64,000 nt of DNA. It comes from Tetraselmis striata (taxonomy: Eukaryota > Chlorophyta > Chlorodendrophyceae > Chlorodendrales > Chlorodendraceae). This document shows positions 32,081 to 46,100 of the stretch, piece after piece. Position 1 is the stretch's first letter, and each line of letters begins with the position of its first letter. Below the pieces are notes generated by a model. The model saw only the letters and a program-made list of their open reading frames with translations, made no database searches and was not told the DNA's origin. The stretch spans positions 124,001 to 188,000 of the forward strand of contig VCJN01003568.1 of NCBI GenBank assembly GCA_006384855.1, in the 5' to 3' direction. Position numbers and translations under genes: made by a program.

Positions 32081-33419
32081 GATCCACAGCCGCGCATCTA
32101 GCGCACCTTCGGCAACGGGTGACGGAAAATTGATATCGAAGTTGATCACAATGTGCTAGCTTGCTGCTCTCTGCCGGTAACTCAGAGCTGTTCTTACGGC
32201 TTGCCATCTCTAACCGTGGTAGGGATCGTGTAATTTCAGCTCAAGCTTCCGGCCATCCTCTTTCGCTTTCAGTCCCCGCCTCCTTCCATCACATGATCAA
32301 TAGCACTTGTGTTATTTTCCGGAAAACCACGGGCAATACGAGCAGGGGTACCCCTGATACGAGCGAATACCATTAATTGCAGTACGGGGATTACTAATGC
32401 AGTAATCATCCCACCCCCGAATGGGCTTGTCTGTTCCATCAATAATAAATCGGTACCGCGCAATTTACGGTCGCCGTACTGCGTCTTGGATCCACCTGCC
32501 ACCATCGCTAAAAAGATTCTGCATGTCGCGGCGCTAATCGCCCCGCCGCGCCGGATGTGGCGGTCCGCTTGGCGGCCTCGGCCGCTATGCGCTGCTGCCG
32601 CCTCTCATCGCGCCCGCCTGAGCTCCTCGCAGTAGGTTCCTCGAGGGGGAATGGAGGGAGAAAGATAGTCAGACGAGTAGTGATGGGGCGCTATGTGGTG
32701 CTGCCGGGCGACACGGGATGACAGACGAATCCACGATGCCTGAGGTATGACACATGCAGCACGCTCTCGACCCGCCACCAAGCTCAATATCCCGAGGAAA
32801 TCTCTTGCTAGCTAGGCCTCCCGATGAGCCCAGATGGTACACCTAATGCCCCGCGATGAGAGGGCACCCCGACCCGCGGCCAAGCATGAAATAGCGCGCA
32901 CCGTGTGGGGCAGCGCCTTGCTCACCTCACCCACCGTGACAATGGCCATGCCCGTATACTCCGACTTGTCCAAGATGTCTCGAAGTGGGCCCTTATAGCT
33001 TATATCTCGGCTCCGCCGTGTTGTGCCACGCTGTATCTGACAGTGCCAGCCCGTGTTGCATGTCGTCCAATATGGCACACACGGCGCACCCAGCGGGTGC
33101 CAAATCGGGGAAATGGCGCGAAATAAAAAATTCGTTGTACTAATGTTAGTACTCCATAATGTATTGTGTTTATCACTCATTCCCCGGTATATTCCTCTCG
33201 TGCGCTGCGTATATATGGCGGCGTGCGTTGAAACGGCCTCATGTCGTCCGCAATTGCGGACGGGCAGTGCTCATTCGGCTCACGGAGGGGGCCATGCTCA
33301 CGGCCTTATGCGTGAGCCGGACGGGCACCACCTGCACTCCCTACGAATCTACGGGCACCTCCTAGAGGACGACCCTGATAATCCATGCACCAATATTCGA
33401 CCGTGCCATATCTAGACCG
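32081..33419. other. Repeat-like intergenic region
   Basis: Mixed-GC sequence with only short frames, and no codon bias or known motif. Confidence 0.35.
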
Positions 33420-35320
33420 ACGCCCCGCCGCGCCGGCCCCCCAGGACGCCCAAGCAACACACATCCTTTCGTCCCACTGCCGAGAAAGAGCGGCCACAGC
33501 CTAATTGTCACCCTCGACGCCTTTGGCAAGGGCAACATGGGCGCCCACACCAACCCCATTGACCGAGGCAGCCGCCGCGAGCTCACCGCTAAGATAGTCA
33601 TTGACAAGCTGGCCGGGGACTAGAATCAGCTACCTCGTAAGCCCAAGAAACATAAGGCCGCGGTCGCCTCCAAAACCGCCACCGAGCCGCCGTCCGGCAC
33701 GGTCAACCCGCGCGACACATGGAGGGGGGCGCCTCAGACCATGCCCTAGCCCAAACACCTAACCTACCCCATCTCGCGCCAGGGCGCCAGTAGCAACAGA
33801 GGTCCGGGGCGGTTAATGGCAACGCCTCCCGATTCACATGATGATGACCCGAAACCACCTCCCGACGCAACCCTCCTTGACGGATTGGACGCGGCGCGCC
33901 TCCATACCACGCGCCGCAAAATGCCCACACCTCAGCGGCTGCCTCACAGCCAAGGCGGCCAGCCCCCCACCCTGACGACGTGCTGCGCCTCCTGAACACG
34001 GCCTGCACCGCTCTTGCTAGAAGCCACCCGTCGATAGACGGCCGACATACCCTATCGGCGGAGCCGCGTGCCGCCCCCAGTGCCGAGCACCGCCTTCCGA
34101 GACTCCGCCTCCCATCCGCGAGAGCACCGACGATGCCGTTCGCCGCATGGTGCTGATCGATACAGACTACGCAGCGCCGCTATCATGTCAAACCCCCACG
34201 GGCAACGACGTTTCGACTTGCGCGGCTAAACTGGCGGACCTCCGGGCGGAAGGGGACCTCCGCTCCCCCCCCCCCCTCTATTCCCGCCACCTCTGTCCAC
34301 ACATCCCCTCGGGCGCCGTAAAGAGCAATATGACTCCGAAAATAGTCATGTCGATTTCGATGGAGGTTTGGACAATGTTCCCCACACATGCGGAGATGGC
34401 ACCCACACCGACGAGCCTGCCATACCAACACTCGGTGCCTCAGCCCACGCCGTCTTGGATTTTTCCATGTTGGGGTAGCCCCCGTACCACGGCGCCCCCT
34501 AATCGGATAGACGGTCTAACATCTACAGCGTGGCCGGCGGGGCGCTTTGGTTGCCTCAGCTCGCGCGCCAATATCTCTGTGGACCGACGATCCGATAAGG
34601 GGGGTGATTGAGGCAAAGAGGCGCCTCTCCGAAGCCGAGCCCAATCTGGGCCATGAATGGGTAGTGTGATAGGGAAATCAAGCGCGGCAGGCGATGGCCG
34701 GCGGTAATAAGGACATCAGTAAGTAGGGTGAGCAGATAGAGGGCGAACTAGTGCGGGAAGTACTAGCAAATGAGCTGTGGCGAAAGCACGGCCTTTCGAG
34801 TTTGTCAACACCCCCGCCTTTATGGGTCGAGAGATACCGCCTCGAGGACTTGTGTGTGAGGACAAATCCAAGGTTTTGTTGTACCGTCATTCCGGGGCCG
34901 GTACTATAAAGATGGGGATTTCTGTTAAGGGTAGGTACGCGATTATATTGTACCGGTACAGCTAGGCGGGGCATGCGGCATGACCTAAACTGCCTGCTGG
35001 TGCACCACAGCAGCCGCCGCGACTGGCAAGACATTGGCTCAGACACCGTCCCACGACTATCAACCCGGGCTAACTATAAGGGAACGGGGTCTACATGCGG
35101 TAGCTAGGGCGGCGGGCTTGGGGTATGCCGCCCTATCCGGCGCGGGTGTGCGTCAGTCGGCGGATGGCGGTATCGTCGCGGTGGAGGTGGTGCTCCCAAC
35201 AATCCCGGCTGTAGATATCGATTGCATGGACAAGTCGATTTATTCACGCTCCCGGGCCACACGGGCCCAGTCAAACAACGCGTTGGGGATATGTAGGCCG
35301 GATTTGGAGAGGTGATGGCG
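33420..35320 (+). pseudogene. Decayed coding sequence, probably from a transposon
   Basis: Fragments with coding character appear in changing plus-strand frames. About 33508-33620 reads 'LIVTLDAFGKGNMGAH...ELTAKIVIDKLAGD', then a TAG and a Lys-rich continuation. About 34600-34800 reads 'EAKRRLSEAEPN' and 'EGELVREVLANELWRK'. 35034-35315 is open for 93 codons. Stops and shifts separate them. I do not recognise the family. A decayed retroelement polyprotein is a guess from the setting. Confidence 0.3.
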
Positions 35321-35569
35321 GCGGTTGGCAGGTGGCTCGGCAGAGGGCGCCCTTACAGCGGCGGATGGGGTCGGCCGTGACCGAGAGTCATAATATTTGG
35401 CGGTGCGCTGCAGCTTCCGCAGTTGGGCGAGCATGCACCCACCGACATGTAGCCATATATAGGGCCATGCCGCAAATTGTCGACCGAAACCAGCGGCGAG
35501 TGTCGACACACCGGGTGGAGCCTGGGGATGTAGTGGTAGGTGGGTGGGTAGTGTGTGTGGGTAGTGTGG

Positions 35570-36874
<1,305 letters not shown>

Positions 36875-37088
36875 ATGGCGCGACGCAAAGAGGAAGCCGA
36901 CGCTGGCGCCCGAGTCGTGCCATCCTTCTGGGCGCCCTTCGCGTGGCTGCCGATGGTGCGGCCGCGCCTCACTGTGCCGCTCGTGCTGCTGGGCGCTTTG
37001 GCGATCGTGGCTGGCGGCATGGCAGGCGTGTTCCTGGGCGCCCAGTCCAGCTGCAAGGCCGCGACCGCTGCTGCGGCGACGCAGGTGG

Positions 37089-37120
<32 letters not shown>

Positions 37121-40100
37121 CCCCCAGGCTGCCTTCCTCGCCCGAGCTTTGTGCCCTGCTGCGGCTTTTCCCTCTCATCATGGGAATAGTTTTGGCGTTT
37201 ACGACTTAAAGCGGCTACTCCGCGCCGCGGCCTCTGCGCCTGGGCGGCAGTTCGGCTTCGTGGCGGACCGTATCCAGGAGGAAGTGAGCACCCGCACCCT
37301 GCCAGTCGTGTCGCTGGGCACCTTCGTGCGGCAGACACCGTACTTCCCTGACTTGGAGGCCAGTTTCGACAGCATCGCCGCCGATTTGCTCGAGCAGGTG
37401 AGTGGTCCCTCGTGCACGCTCTCCATTTCGATGTCGATTGCCTAGCTGGTGGGGCACTGGATGGGCCCTCTGCCTTGCCTCCTGTCGTCCTCCCCTGTCT
37501 ATCTGTTGTTACATGGGCCTACTTGTACGGGTATACGCGTGCTCACTATCCTGCCCGCTCCGCGTGGTGACCGACCGGGCACAGGAGAGCGCGGTGCGCA
37601 ACCTGCAGCTGGCCCCCGGTGGCGTGGTGAGCGCCATCTACCCGGTGGAGGGGCACGAGGGTGCCATCGGGCACGACCTCTTTCTGGACCCCAACCGTCG
37701 GCCCGATTCCTTCAAGGCGATCGACGGCGCGCCAGGTGTGACGTTGAGTAATCCTGTCACGCTCAACCTGGAGGGCGAGAGCGGGCGCGCCGTGTTCGCG
37801 CGGTATCCTGTTTTCATCGACGGCCCGGTCGCCAACCGCAGCGAAGCCTTTGGCAAGCCCGATGCCTACGACTGCGGGGACCCGTGCTACGGCGACCCAG
37901 CCCGCGTGTACTGGGGCATGACCACCGCGCTGGTTGACTTTGACGTGCTGCTGGAGTCCACCGGGCTGACGCACCTGGAGGAGGAGGCGGGCGCCTGCTT
38001 CACCCTGCGCACCGGGGGCGCGCCCAACCCCAACGCCACCGACCTTGTGAGCACCAACTCCACCATCTATGCCTCCGAGTGTGAACCCGCTAATCCAATC
38101 GTCATCCCGGTCATCGTGCCGAACGGCGAGTGGTACGTGCCCGGCCACTCATGCCGCCTTGAGCAGCCCCTGCCGGCGTTGACTTGCATGTGTGGCAAAG
38201 GCATGCTTCCATGCGCATGCTCACGTGTCTGCTCCAAAACCATGCAGGTACCTGGAGATTGGGTTCAGCGGCGCATGCGCGCCCTGGGCCGCCCCGGTGG
38301 CGGCGGTGCTCTGCGCCGCTGTCCTCGCGCTGCTGGCCCTGGTGCTCTTCTCGGTGTACCAAGCCACGCGCAACCGGCTGCTCACCGTGCTGGGCTTTGA
38401 GGCGGAGGTCGGCCACCTGCGCGAGCGGCAGCGGCAGCTGGCGCGCGAGGAGGCGGCCGTCGCGTCCGACAGCGTCCGCCACTTGGTGACCGCGCTCACC
38501 CGATCTGCGCACTTCTCCGCAGAGCTGGAGCCCGCCACCTTCCGTGGCGCCGGCTCCCTGATGAGCCAGTCCAGTTCCTCCTGCTCCTTTGTGAACAAGG
38601 CCTCAGGCCAGGGCGGCCTCATCCATCTGAGCGCCAACCTGAGCATCACGGGAGCCAGCCGGGCTGCATCGATGACCTCCACAGTAGCCGGCACTGTCGG
38701 CTTTCTCGTGATGTCGCAAGTTCACAACCTGGGGAAGCTCTCGACCGCAGATGAGCAGGCCTGCAGGTTTGGCCCGCAGCCACCCGCACATTTGCCTGGC
38801 TCCTCCCCCCCCCCCACCCCCTCTTTCTCCATCGTTCATTTCCCCCACTTAAGCCACCAACGTTATGTATTTCTGCGAGTAAGATTCTCATGCCCCCCCC
38901 CCCCCCCCCCCTCCCCCCCCCCCCTGGCAGCGCCATGCTGGACGCCCTCCGCATGGTGGTGCTGGACCTCGTGGCGCGCTGCCACGGCGAAGCGGTCGCC
39001 ATGGAGGGTGGCTCCAGCGTGGTGCGCTTCAGGAGCGCCGCCGCCGCCACCGAGTTTGCGCTCCAGCTGCGGCAGGACGTGCTGGACACCGCGTGGCCGC
39101 CGGAGGTGCTGGCCCTGCCAGGCAACGCGCCAGTGCCCACAGCCGTCACGTTCCAGCCGGACGTCAAAGGACCGCGGCTCCAAATCCTCATCGACGAGGT
39201 CCTCCCCCCCCCCTTTCCCCGGCCTGCTTCCTTCTTCATGCAGCAAGCACTCGTCAGAGGCTGACGGAGCCGGCAGCAAGGCGGCAATGACTCACCATGT
39301 GCTGCCCCCCCCCCCCCCCCCCCCCTGCAGGAGTCCGGTCCATCGGCAGATTATGTGCGGCAGAGGCTGTGCAGCGCCGTCCTGCCGCGACAAATCTTGA
39401 TGACAAACGGCGCGTGGGTGCACATGGTCAGCACGCTCAAGCTCGCGGTGAGCCCTTCCGCCCATTAGCGCCCTGTAAGTTGGAGGTGTCCCCGGCATCG
39501 GCGAGGTCCAGAGGATGCCGCCCCAGCATCGGTGCGCCTGCTACAAGAGCCTGGAACCAACCCCACGCGATTTGCTGTCGCAGGCGGCGGGTTTCCCGGA
39601 CATTCTGCCGCTGGGCGCCGTCGCGCTCGGGGAGCAGGATGGGATGCACGGTGTGTTTGAGGTCAGCCCGCCGTCGTGGGACCTCCGCATGGCGCAGCTG
39701 GACGCGCAGGGCCCGGGGCCGGCCTTCCTGCAGGTGACGCCCTGTGTGCGCCGCGCTTGCGGGAACCCCGCCCCCCGCCCTCACTTGTAACAGGGGTCGA
39801 GCGGGGAGGTCCCTCGCCTGCGAGCTTGAACGTGGCAGCAATAAATGAAACAACGCTTTCATAAATGAATAAATTACTATTATTATTATATTGTTATTGT
39901 TACTGTGATTGTTGTCGTTATTGTTATCATAATTATTGTCATTATTATTATTTAGAAATGAATAAGTGAAACAACGCTTTGGGCTGCTATATGCATAGTC
40001 CTGCTTGTAGCCCCCCCGCCCCCCCCCCCCCCCCCTGCGCACTCGAAGAAAGATAATCTAGATATTCATCTGGAAATCTGGCAGAATACACTTTCCACAA

Positions 40101-43100
40101 AATTTACACGGATGCCCCGGCTCGGCGGTGCAAAGCAAGTTACTTTCTAGACCCGTCCGGCTTACTGGCACACGCGGGGACACTTCTTGGCCGCTGACTT
40201 GGGGGTGGTGTCGTGTGCTCTGTGCCCGCGGCTGTGCGTGCCAGCTGGCTCGGCCGCTGGAGAACCTGTGGACGATGCCACAGGTGCCGCGCGCGGCCGA
40301 CGGCTCGCCGGGCGACCTCGCGGTGGCTGCGCTGGAGCTGCAGCCGCGCGGCGGCGCGGTGCCGTCGGCGCCGGTGCAGCAGAAGCTCCACGCGGTGGCG
40401 CGGTCCATGGCGGTGCTGTTTGGCGGCTACAACCTCACGCCTGGCGGCGCCTGGGTGGGCGGGGAGCCGGTTCTCCTGGCCTTTGTCAGCGCCGACTGCG
40501 CCCTCTCCTTCGCGGCGTGCTTCCAGAAAGCCCTGCTGCACACGCCCTGGGCCGAGGAGGTGTCGCCAATCCGCCCCCCCCCCCCCCCCCCCCCCCCCGG
40601 GTTCCCTGATAGCTTGGCAGCCGCCCCTCCAATCCTGCGGCTCAAATCAGCCGTCTGGTGGTTTGGGATATCATCATTCGGCTCGTGCACACCCCACGCA
40701 GTTGCCGGGTGATGGTCTGCTCAATGCCGCCGTGCATGCGCATAAATGGCATCAAGCGCTGCTTGCCACCCTACAGGTCAAGCAACAACAGCTAGAGGCT
40801 ATCTCTCACCGAAACCCGCCGCGCTCTGGGTTTGCGCCACATTATATATTGGTTTTGACCACATCCATCCAGAAAGCTCCGACCTGATTTCGCGAAACCA
40901 CTCATTACTTTTCTAACCTACAAGTCCCATCACATGGTGCGGTACTATAGGGTGTTGTCAGACAGTGCCCCCATCCCAGCCTCTGCCTCACTTGGCCAGA
41001 CTGCATTGCACCATTGGCTGAGTCGCCTCCTGCCCCCCACCCCTCCCCTCCTTTTCCTCCGGCCCTGCAGGAGCTGGCCACCTGGGGCGCCCGGGACGTG
41101 GGCCTCCTAGGCAAGCTCCGCTTTGCCGGCCCGCGCGTGCGGTGCGCCGTCGATCTGCAGCCTGCAAACACTGCCGCCGTCGCTACCGCGCATGATTGCC
41201 CCGCCGCGGCGCTGCTTGAGGCCGCACACGGGGGGCAGGTGAGGCGGACGCACGCGCTCGCCGAATCTCTGCCCTAAATGAGCAATATTGAAGCGTTATT
41301 TGAAGGGGCTAGTATTTCAAGCATTGATACATGACCAGCGCGCAGGTGGCAGAAATTGTATTTGCCACCCTTCTATCGTTTTTCCATTTCTATTGTATTC
41401 CGCTATTCTGCATTCTTTTATTCTTGTTAGTGGCGTTTTGCTGAAGCTATTCCACCGTATTGTTGAGACGCGGTACTAAGCAGTATGTGTGTGATCATTG
41501 ATGTCTATAGCACTGCTTGATTAAAACTTGTACAAGCACGGCGTATACTGCAGTCCTTACCAGCATACATGCGTTGCATACGCGTTAGTTTGTTGTGCGT
41601 TTGTCCGCATTCCTGTAATGCTTTCTAATTTAAAACAATCTAGGCAGACTTCTCCTGAGAAATGGGCAATACACAATCTAACAATGTCCTTAGTGATGTC
41701 ATAAATTGATTCGCAATACGACTAAACTGGTCCTGTCAGTTATCTTTAAAGAAAAGACAAATTATCAACGCATTTTATATTCTAATTGCCAAATTTGCAT
41801 TATAATAGACTGCTTAATGTTGACAGTTACTGTTCATAATCCCGATCAATCAAATGTTGAACACTTAATTGGCCACGTGTTACGCGCATCCGTGGCACGC
41901 TTTGGAGCGCCTCATCGCGGTCGATTCTCTTTGCGGCGGCTCACTCCGCTCCCCGCCCGCGCAGGTGCTGATGAGCGAAGCCGTGGCGTCCAGGGCCTCC
42001 GCCGTGTTCAAGGAGAATGTCGTGCAGGTGCTAGACCTGGGGTGCCACCGCATGGCCGCGGGCAGCCAGCCTACGCGCCTAAAGGAGCTGCAAGTGAGGG
42101 ATGTGCCGCGCAGCTTCCCACCGCCCCGCACCCTGGAGGTGAGCCCTCCCGCCCTGCCCTGCCCTGCCCTGCCCTGACCAACCAGTCGCTGGTGGTAGCA
42201 CTGGACGTCCTGCTACATGCTCCGGAGGCTTGAGCAGAGGGCACATGCTTGCCTGACAACGGCAGAAAGGGGGAGGGCGGGGCAGGGAGGGGGGGGGGGG
42301 CAATATCGGAATAATGAAACAGCGCATGAACTGTGTCCATTATTAGGCTGTGAAGCTGCCCCCCCCCCCCCCCCCCTGATGGTTGAACAAGCCCCATGTA
42401 AATGACAAATGTGAATCAAGGTCCCTAAAACTCCGGAAAGGGCCCTCGCATGGAGAAAAGGGGGAGGATATCTAACTTTACGCGTGGATGGAGATAGGCC
42501 ATTGTCTTTCATCTACAAAATCGGCAATGATGTATACCCGTGGATCTCTCTCGCCCTACACATATTTATCCATATGTGCATATACATGTACTTGTATATA
42601 TATGTATATACACTCACTTGTTTGTTGGGCAAGATATAACATGCGAGCTGGCGGTGAACAAAACAGACTTACAAGCTGCAACTCTGAGAACACGCAGCGA
42701 CGCTGCCCTTCGCTCAATGAGACTCCTTGTTTTTTGACAACCAGCTTATTAGCACCCTGTGAAAGCAGAAGTAGACAAGCTTCGATTTTTTGATAGGATA
42801 TTCTGTCTAGATAACGCTGTGGAGCTGACGCGCGGCGGCGGCTGTATTGCAGGAGGTGTCTCCGGGCTTCCAAGGCTCCCCCGACCCCGGGCAGCCCGTG
42901 ACCTTCGTGTTTTGCCAGGCGGTGTGCCAGGCCGGCACCGCTGTCTCGAGCACCCAATCATGGTCGGCCGCGCTGGAGAGCTGGAAGGCGCTGGCGGCCT
43001 CCATGGCGCGCCCCCTCGGCGGCTACGAGACCCATGCCCGCGGCGCCAACCTCGGGCTCGCATTCCCCTCCCTCGAGGTCACAGCCCCGTCGGCCTCTCT

Positions 43101-46100
43101 CCCCACTCTGCGCCCATTTGCGCGTCTGCGCCGTGTCTTACATCAGGCTCGCGGGTCCCACACACCAAGGCGCCGGAATCGGGACATCGAGTTCGCCGCG
43201 CAACTCGCAGCGCCGCGCAATGGGGAATGCTGCGGGAAGTGCAGTGTGGTGTCGGCGCCCTGAATGGCGGCGACAATTCCCGCAGGGGATTGAGTGCGTC
43301 GCCGCGAGTCCCGTATTTTCGGCGGCTTTATGGGGCATACGCCATTAAACACCCCTACTACTATTTAGCGGATACTTCGCATACACGTAAATGTATAATC
43401 AGTTCTGATGGGCGACATTCATCGTTTTGATTGCCCCCTCACACCCCCACCCCCCGTTACATTATTACAGGTTAGGCCTCATGTACTCTATTAGACTATG
43501 GAGAGCTGGGGGAGGGGGTGCGTCTCTCTGCGTCTGTGCATCTGGAAAACATCAAAATGCGTCGCGAGCAAGTAATCCGCCTTGGATGTGATTCGTCACG
43601 CTCGCGGGTTGCAATCATCAGTGGCAGCACTCCTGCTACGTTCCGATACATCTCCAGATGACCGCAGCTTTTCCTTCTTTCCGAGAGGATGGACAACACT
43701 GACAGGTAGCGAACCCATGGCCCAGGGATGGGTCCGCTCTCGCGCGTCCTCACGCTGCTCTGGCTGCCCATGCGCAGGCCGGCACCGCGTTCGCCGTCAG
43801 CATGCAGAAGGCGCTGCTGGACCTGGCGCTGCCGCCCACGCTCACGCAGCACGAGGCCTTCAAGCCCAAGCTCGGCAGCCAGGGGCAGGTGGGATCTCCG
43901 CCCTCCCGCACTGCTGCCACGCCCGCTCCCGGCCCCTCGGTGCTGCCATGCTTGCGTCCGTGACCTTGAACGGCCATCTTGTTGTCACGGGCTGCGCTGT
44001 GAGGCGCCGCTGAGCTTTGTCGCGCCCCAGACTTGATGCAATCACGTGACCTACGGGCCCAATGGAATGTCACGGTCGCCACTTGCTGTTCCATATGTCA
44101 ATGTTTGTGACCCGCCCTCTTCCTCCAAAGAGAAAGTTATCTGAAAACCCATGAGAAGACGCCACGAAAGTCGACATTTCAACTGGATGGCGCAAAACCA
44201 TGGATCGCTTTCTGTTCCCTGCGCACAGCCTGATTGAGGGTTCCGGCGTCCCCACACGCCAGGTCGTCTTCTGCGGGCTGCTTGTCAAGATGGGCATCTC
44301 GTGCGGCATCCCCGCCATGCGCCAACCGCACCGCCAGACTGGCGTCGCAACCTACCAGGGCGTCGCGGTGCAGCAAGGGGCGCGCATCATGCTGGCAGCC
44401 AGCCCGGGGCAGGTGCGCTGCCGCCCGGCCCGGCGGGCTGGAATCTGGGAGGCACTTGCGCGGCTGCTCAACCCCCCTCCCCCCCCGCCTCGCCCTCGAC
44501 CGCCTTTTACCCCTGCGTCGCGCCGCCGGCATGTCACCAAAACACGCCCCCGCAAGGTCCTCGCTAGGCCGCACATCGACACGGATGCCAGCGCGTTTAC
44601 AGGAACACCGCGCATGAGAACCTGCCATGCCACCTAGAGGTCAAATGTTGATAAAACCTAGCGGCAGTGTAGAGACGGTTCGTATAGGTGGCATGCAAGC
44701 TCAGTTTGAGCCTTGCCGCGCCGTGACCCGCAGCTCCCTGCGCTCTCATTATAGTGCGCGCCCCATCGGAGCTTTGGTATGGGACCCCTGGCTCTGCCAA
44801 GCTCAGGTGGGGCGCGCCAATGGCGCCCTAGAACCGACCGTTAGCGCCTCTTCTGAATCCAATGCGGCTCTTCTTCTGAATCCAAGTGCAGCTCCGGCCA
44901 CATGCCCAATCCAGGTCGAAGGATGCGCTTTTAGTCATCTCACGTTCTCCCCCTCCCCACTCAACGTGACTCGTTGTCCTGGCCGCCGAATGGCCGCGCG
45001 GGAGTGCAGATGAATCGCCATTGAGACCTCCTTGATGGCAGGGGGGGAGGGGTTTCCCTTGCACCTGTACTTATGCTAGGCGGGTCTACTCAAGACTGTC
45101 GTCGAGGTCTTTTCTTAGGTTCACTCAATTGTAGATGGGGTCTCTAGCACCTGTGCCACCTACACACCCCATAGCATCACCGCGGAGGCTGCAACAAGAT
45201 GGAGGAATCGAGCAAATTTCGAATAGAAAATTGGCCATTGCGCATCGAGTGCCGGCGCTAGGGGCACGCCGTGATTCTGCAGCCTTGTTCGAGAAGGAGG
45301 AAGAATCGAGCGGACCATCACTCCTTGTTTCTTGACAAATATTAATATGGTCATGTCATCCTTATCCAGATATATTCGCAGGACGCAGGATTATTGAAAT
45401 ACCGCGATTTGTTTTTTTAAGTGGAAACTTGTACAAATAAACCAGTATATCAAGATACAAGTTCGGCGAATACAAATAGAAAAGAATAGAATATGTCTTG
45501 ATAATTCGCCTTTTCTTGAAAGAGAGTTGGCAGATACATCTTAGTCGTATTGCGAATCGATTTCGGATATTACTAAGGGCATTTTTTGACTGTGTGCTGC
45601 CCATATATTACGAATATACACGTATTATATTGTTTTAGATGGACAGCAATACAGGAATGCGTACCGATGTACACGATATGAAAACGTCAACGATTACTAC
45701 GCGTTGTTATCATGAGGCACGCAAGTTCTACCGCGATGCATTGATTGCGGGTGGTGCCGGCGCGCGTATGATATATCGTCCTGGTGGTACCAATACTCGA
45801 GCAATCAGCTTCATTGGAGTGCTAGAAGATTGGCAACTTAACATGGCAAGGCACCGCCGTTTGAAATTAGTTGCCACCTGCGCGCTGGTACTGTTATAAA
45901 AGTAGTGTAAAACTGTGACATTACTCGAGCTGCGCGATCCCATGTTTACTGTTGAGTAGTACTGGCAGCAAATGCCCGCCGATGTCAGGATTCAGTACCC
46001 ATGCTGGATTCAATCAGATATCTACCAGTGCTTACAGGATGTAATGACTAGCGACAGGCCACGTACGGGATGTCATGTGCACCGCACAAACTACAGTGAT

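Noticed and set aside
40213..40887. 224-codon Arg/Ser-rich plus-strand frame
   Set aside because: Out-of-frame shadow of exon 8 of the receptor-kinase gene continuing through the poly(C) intron start.
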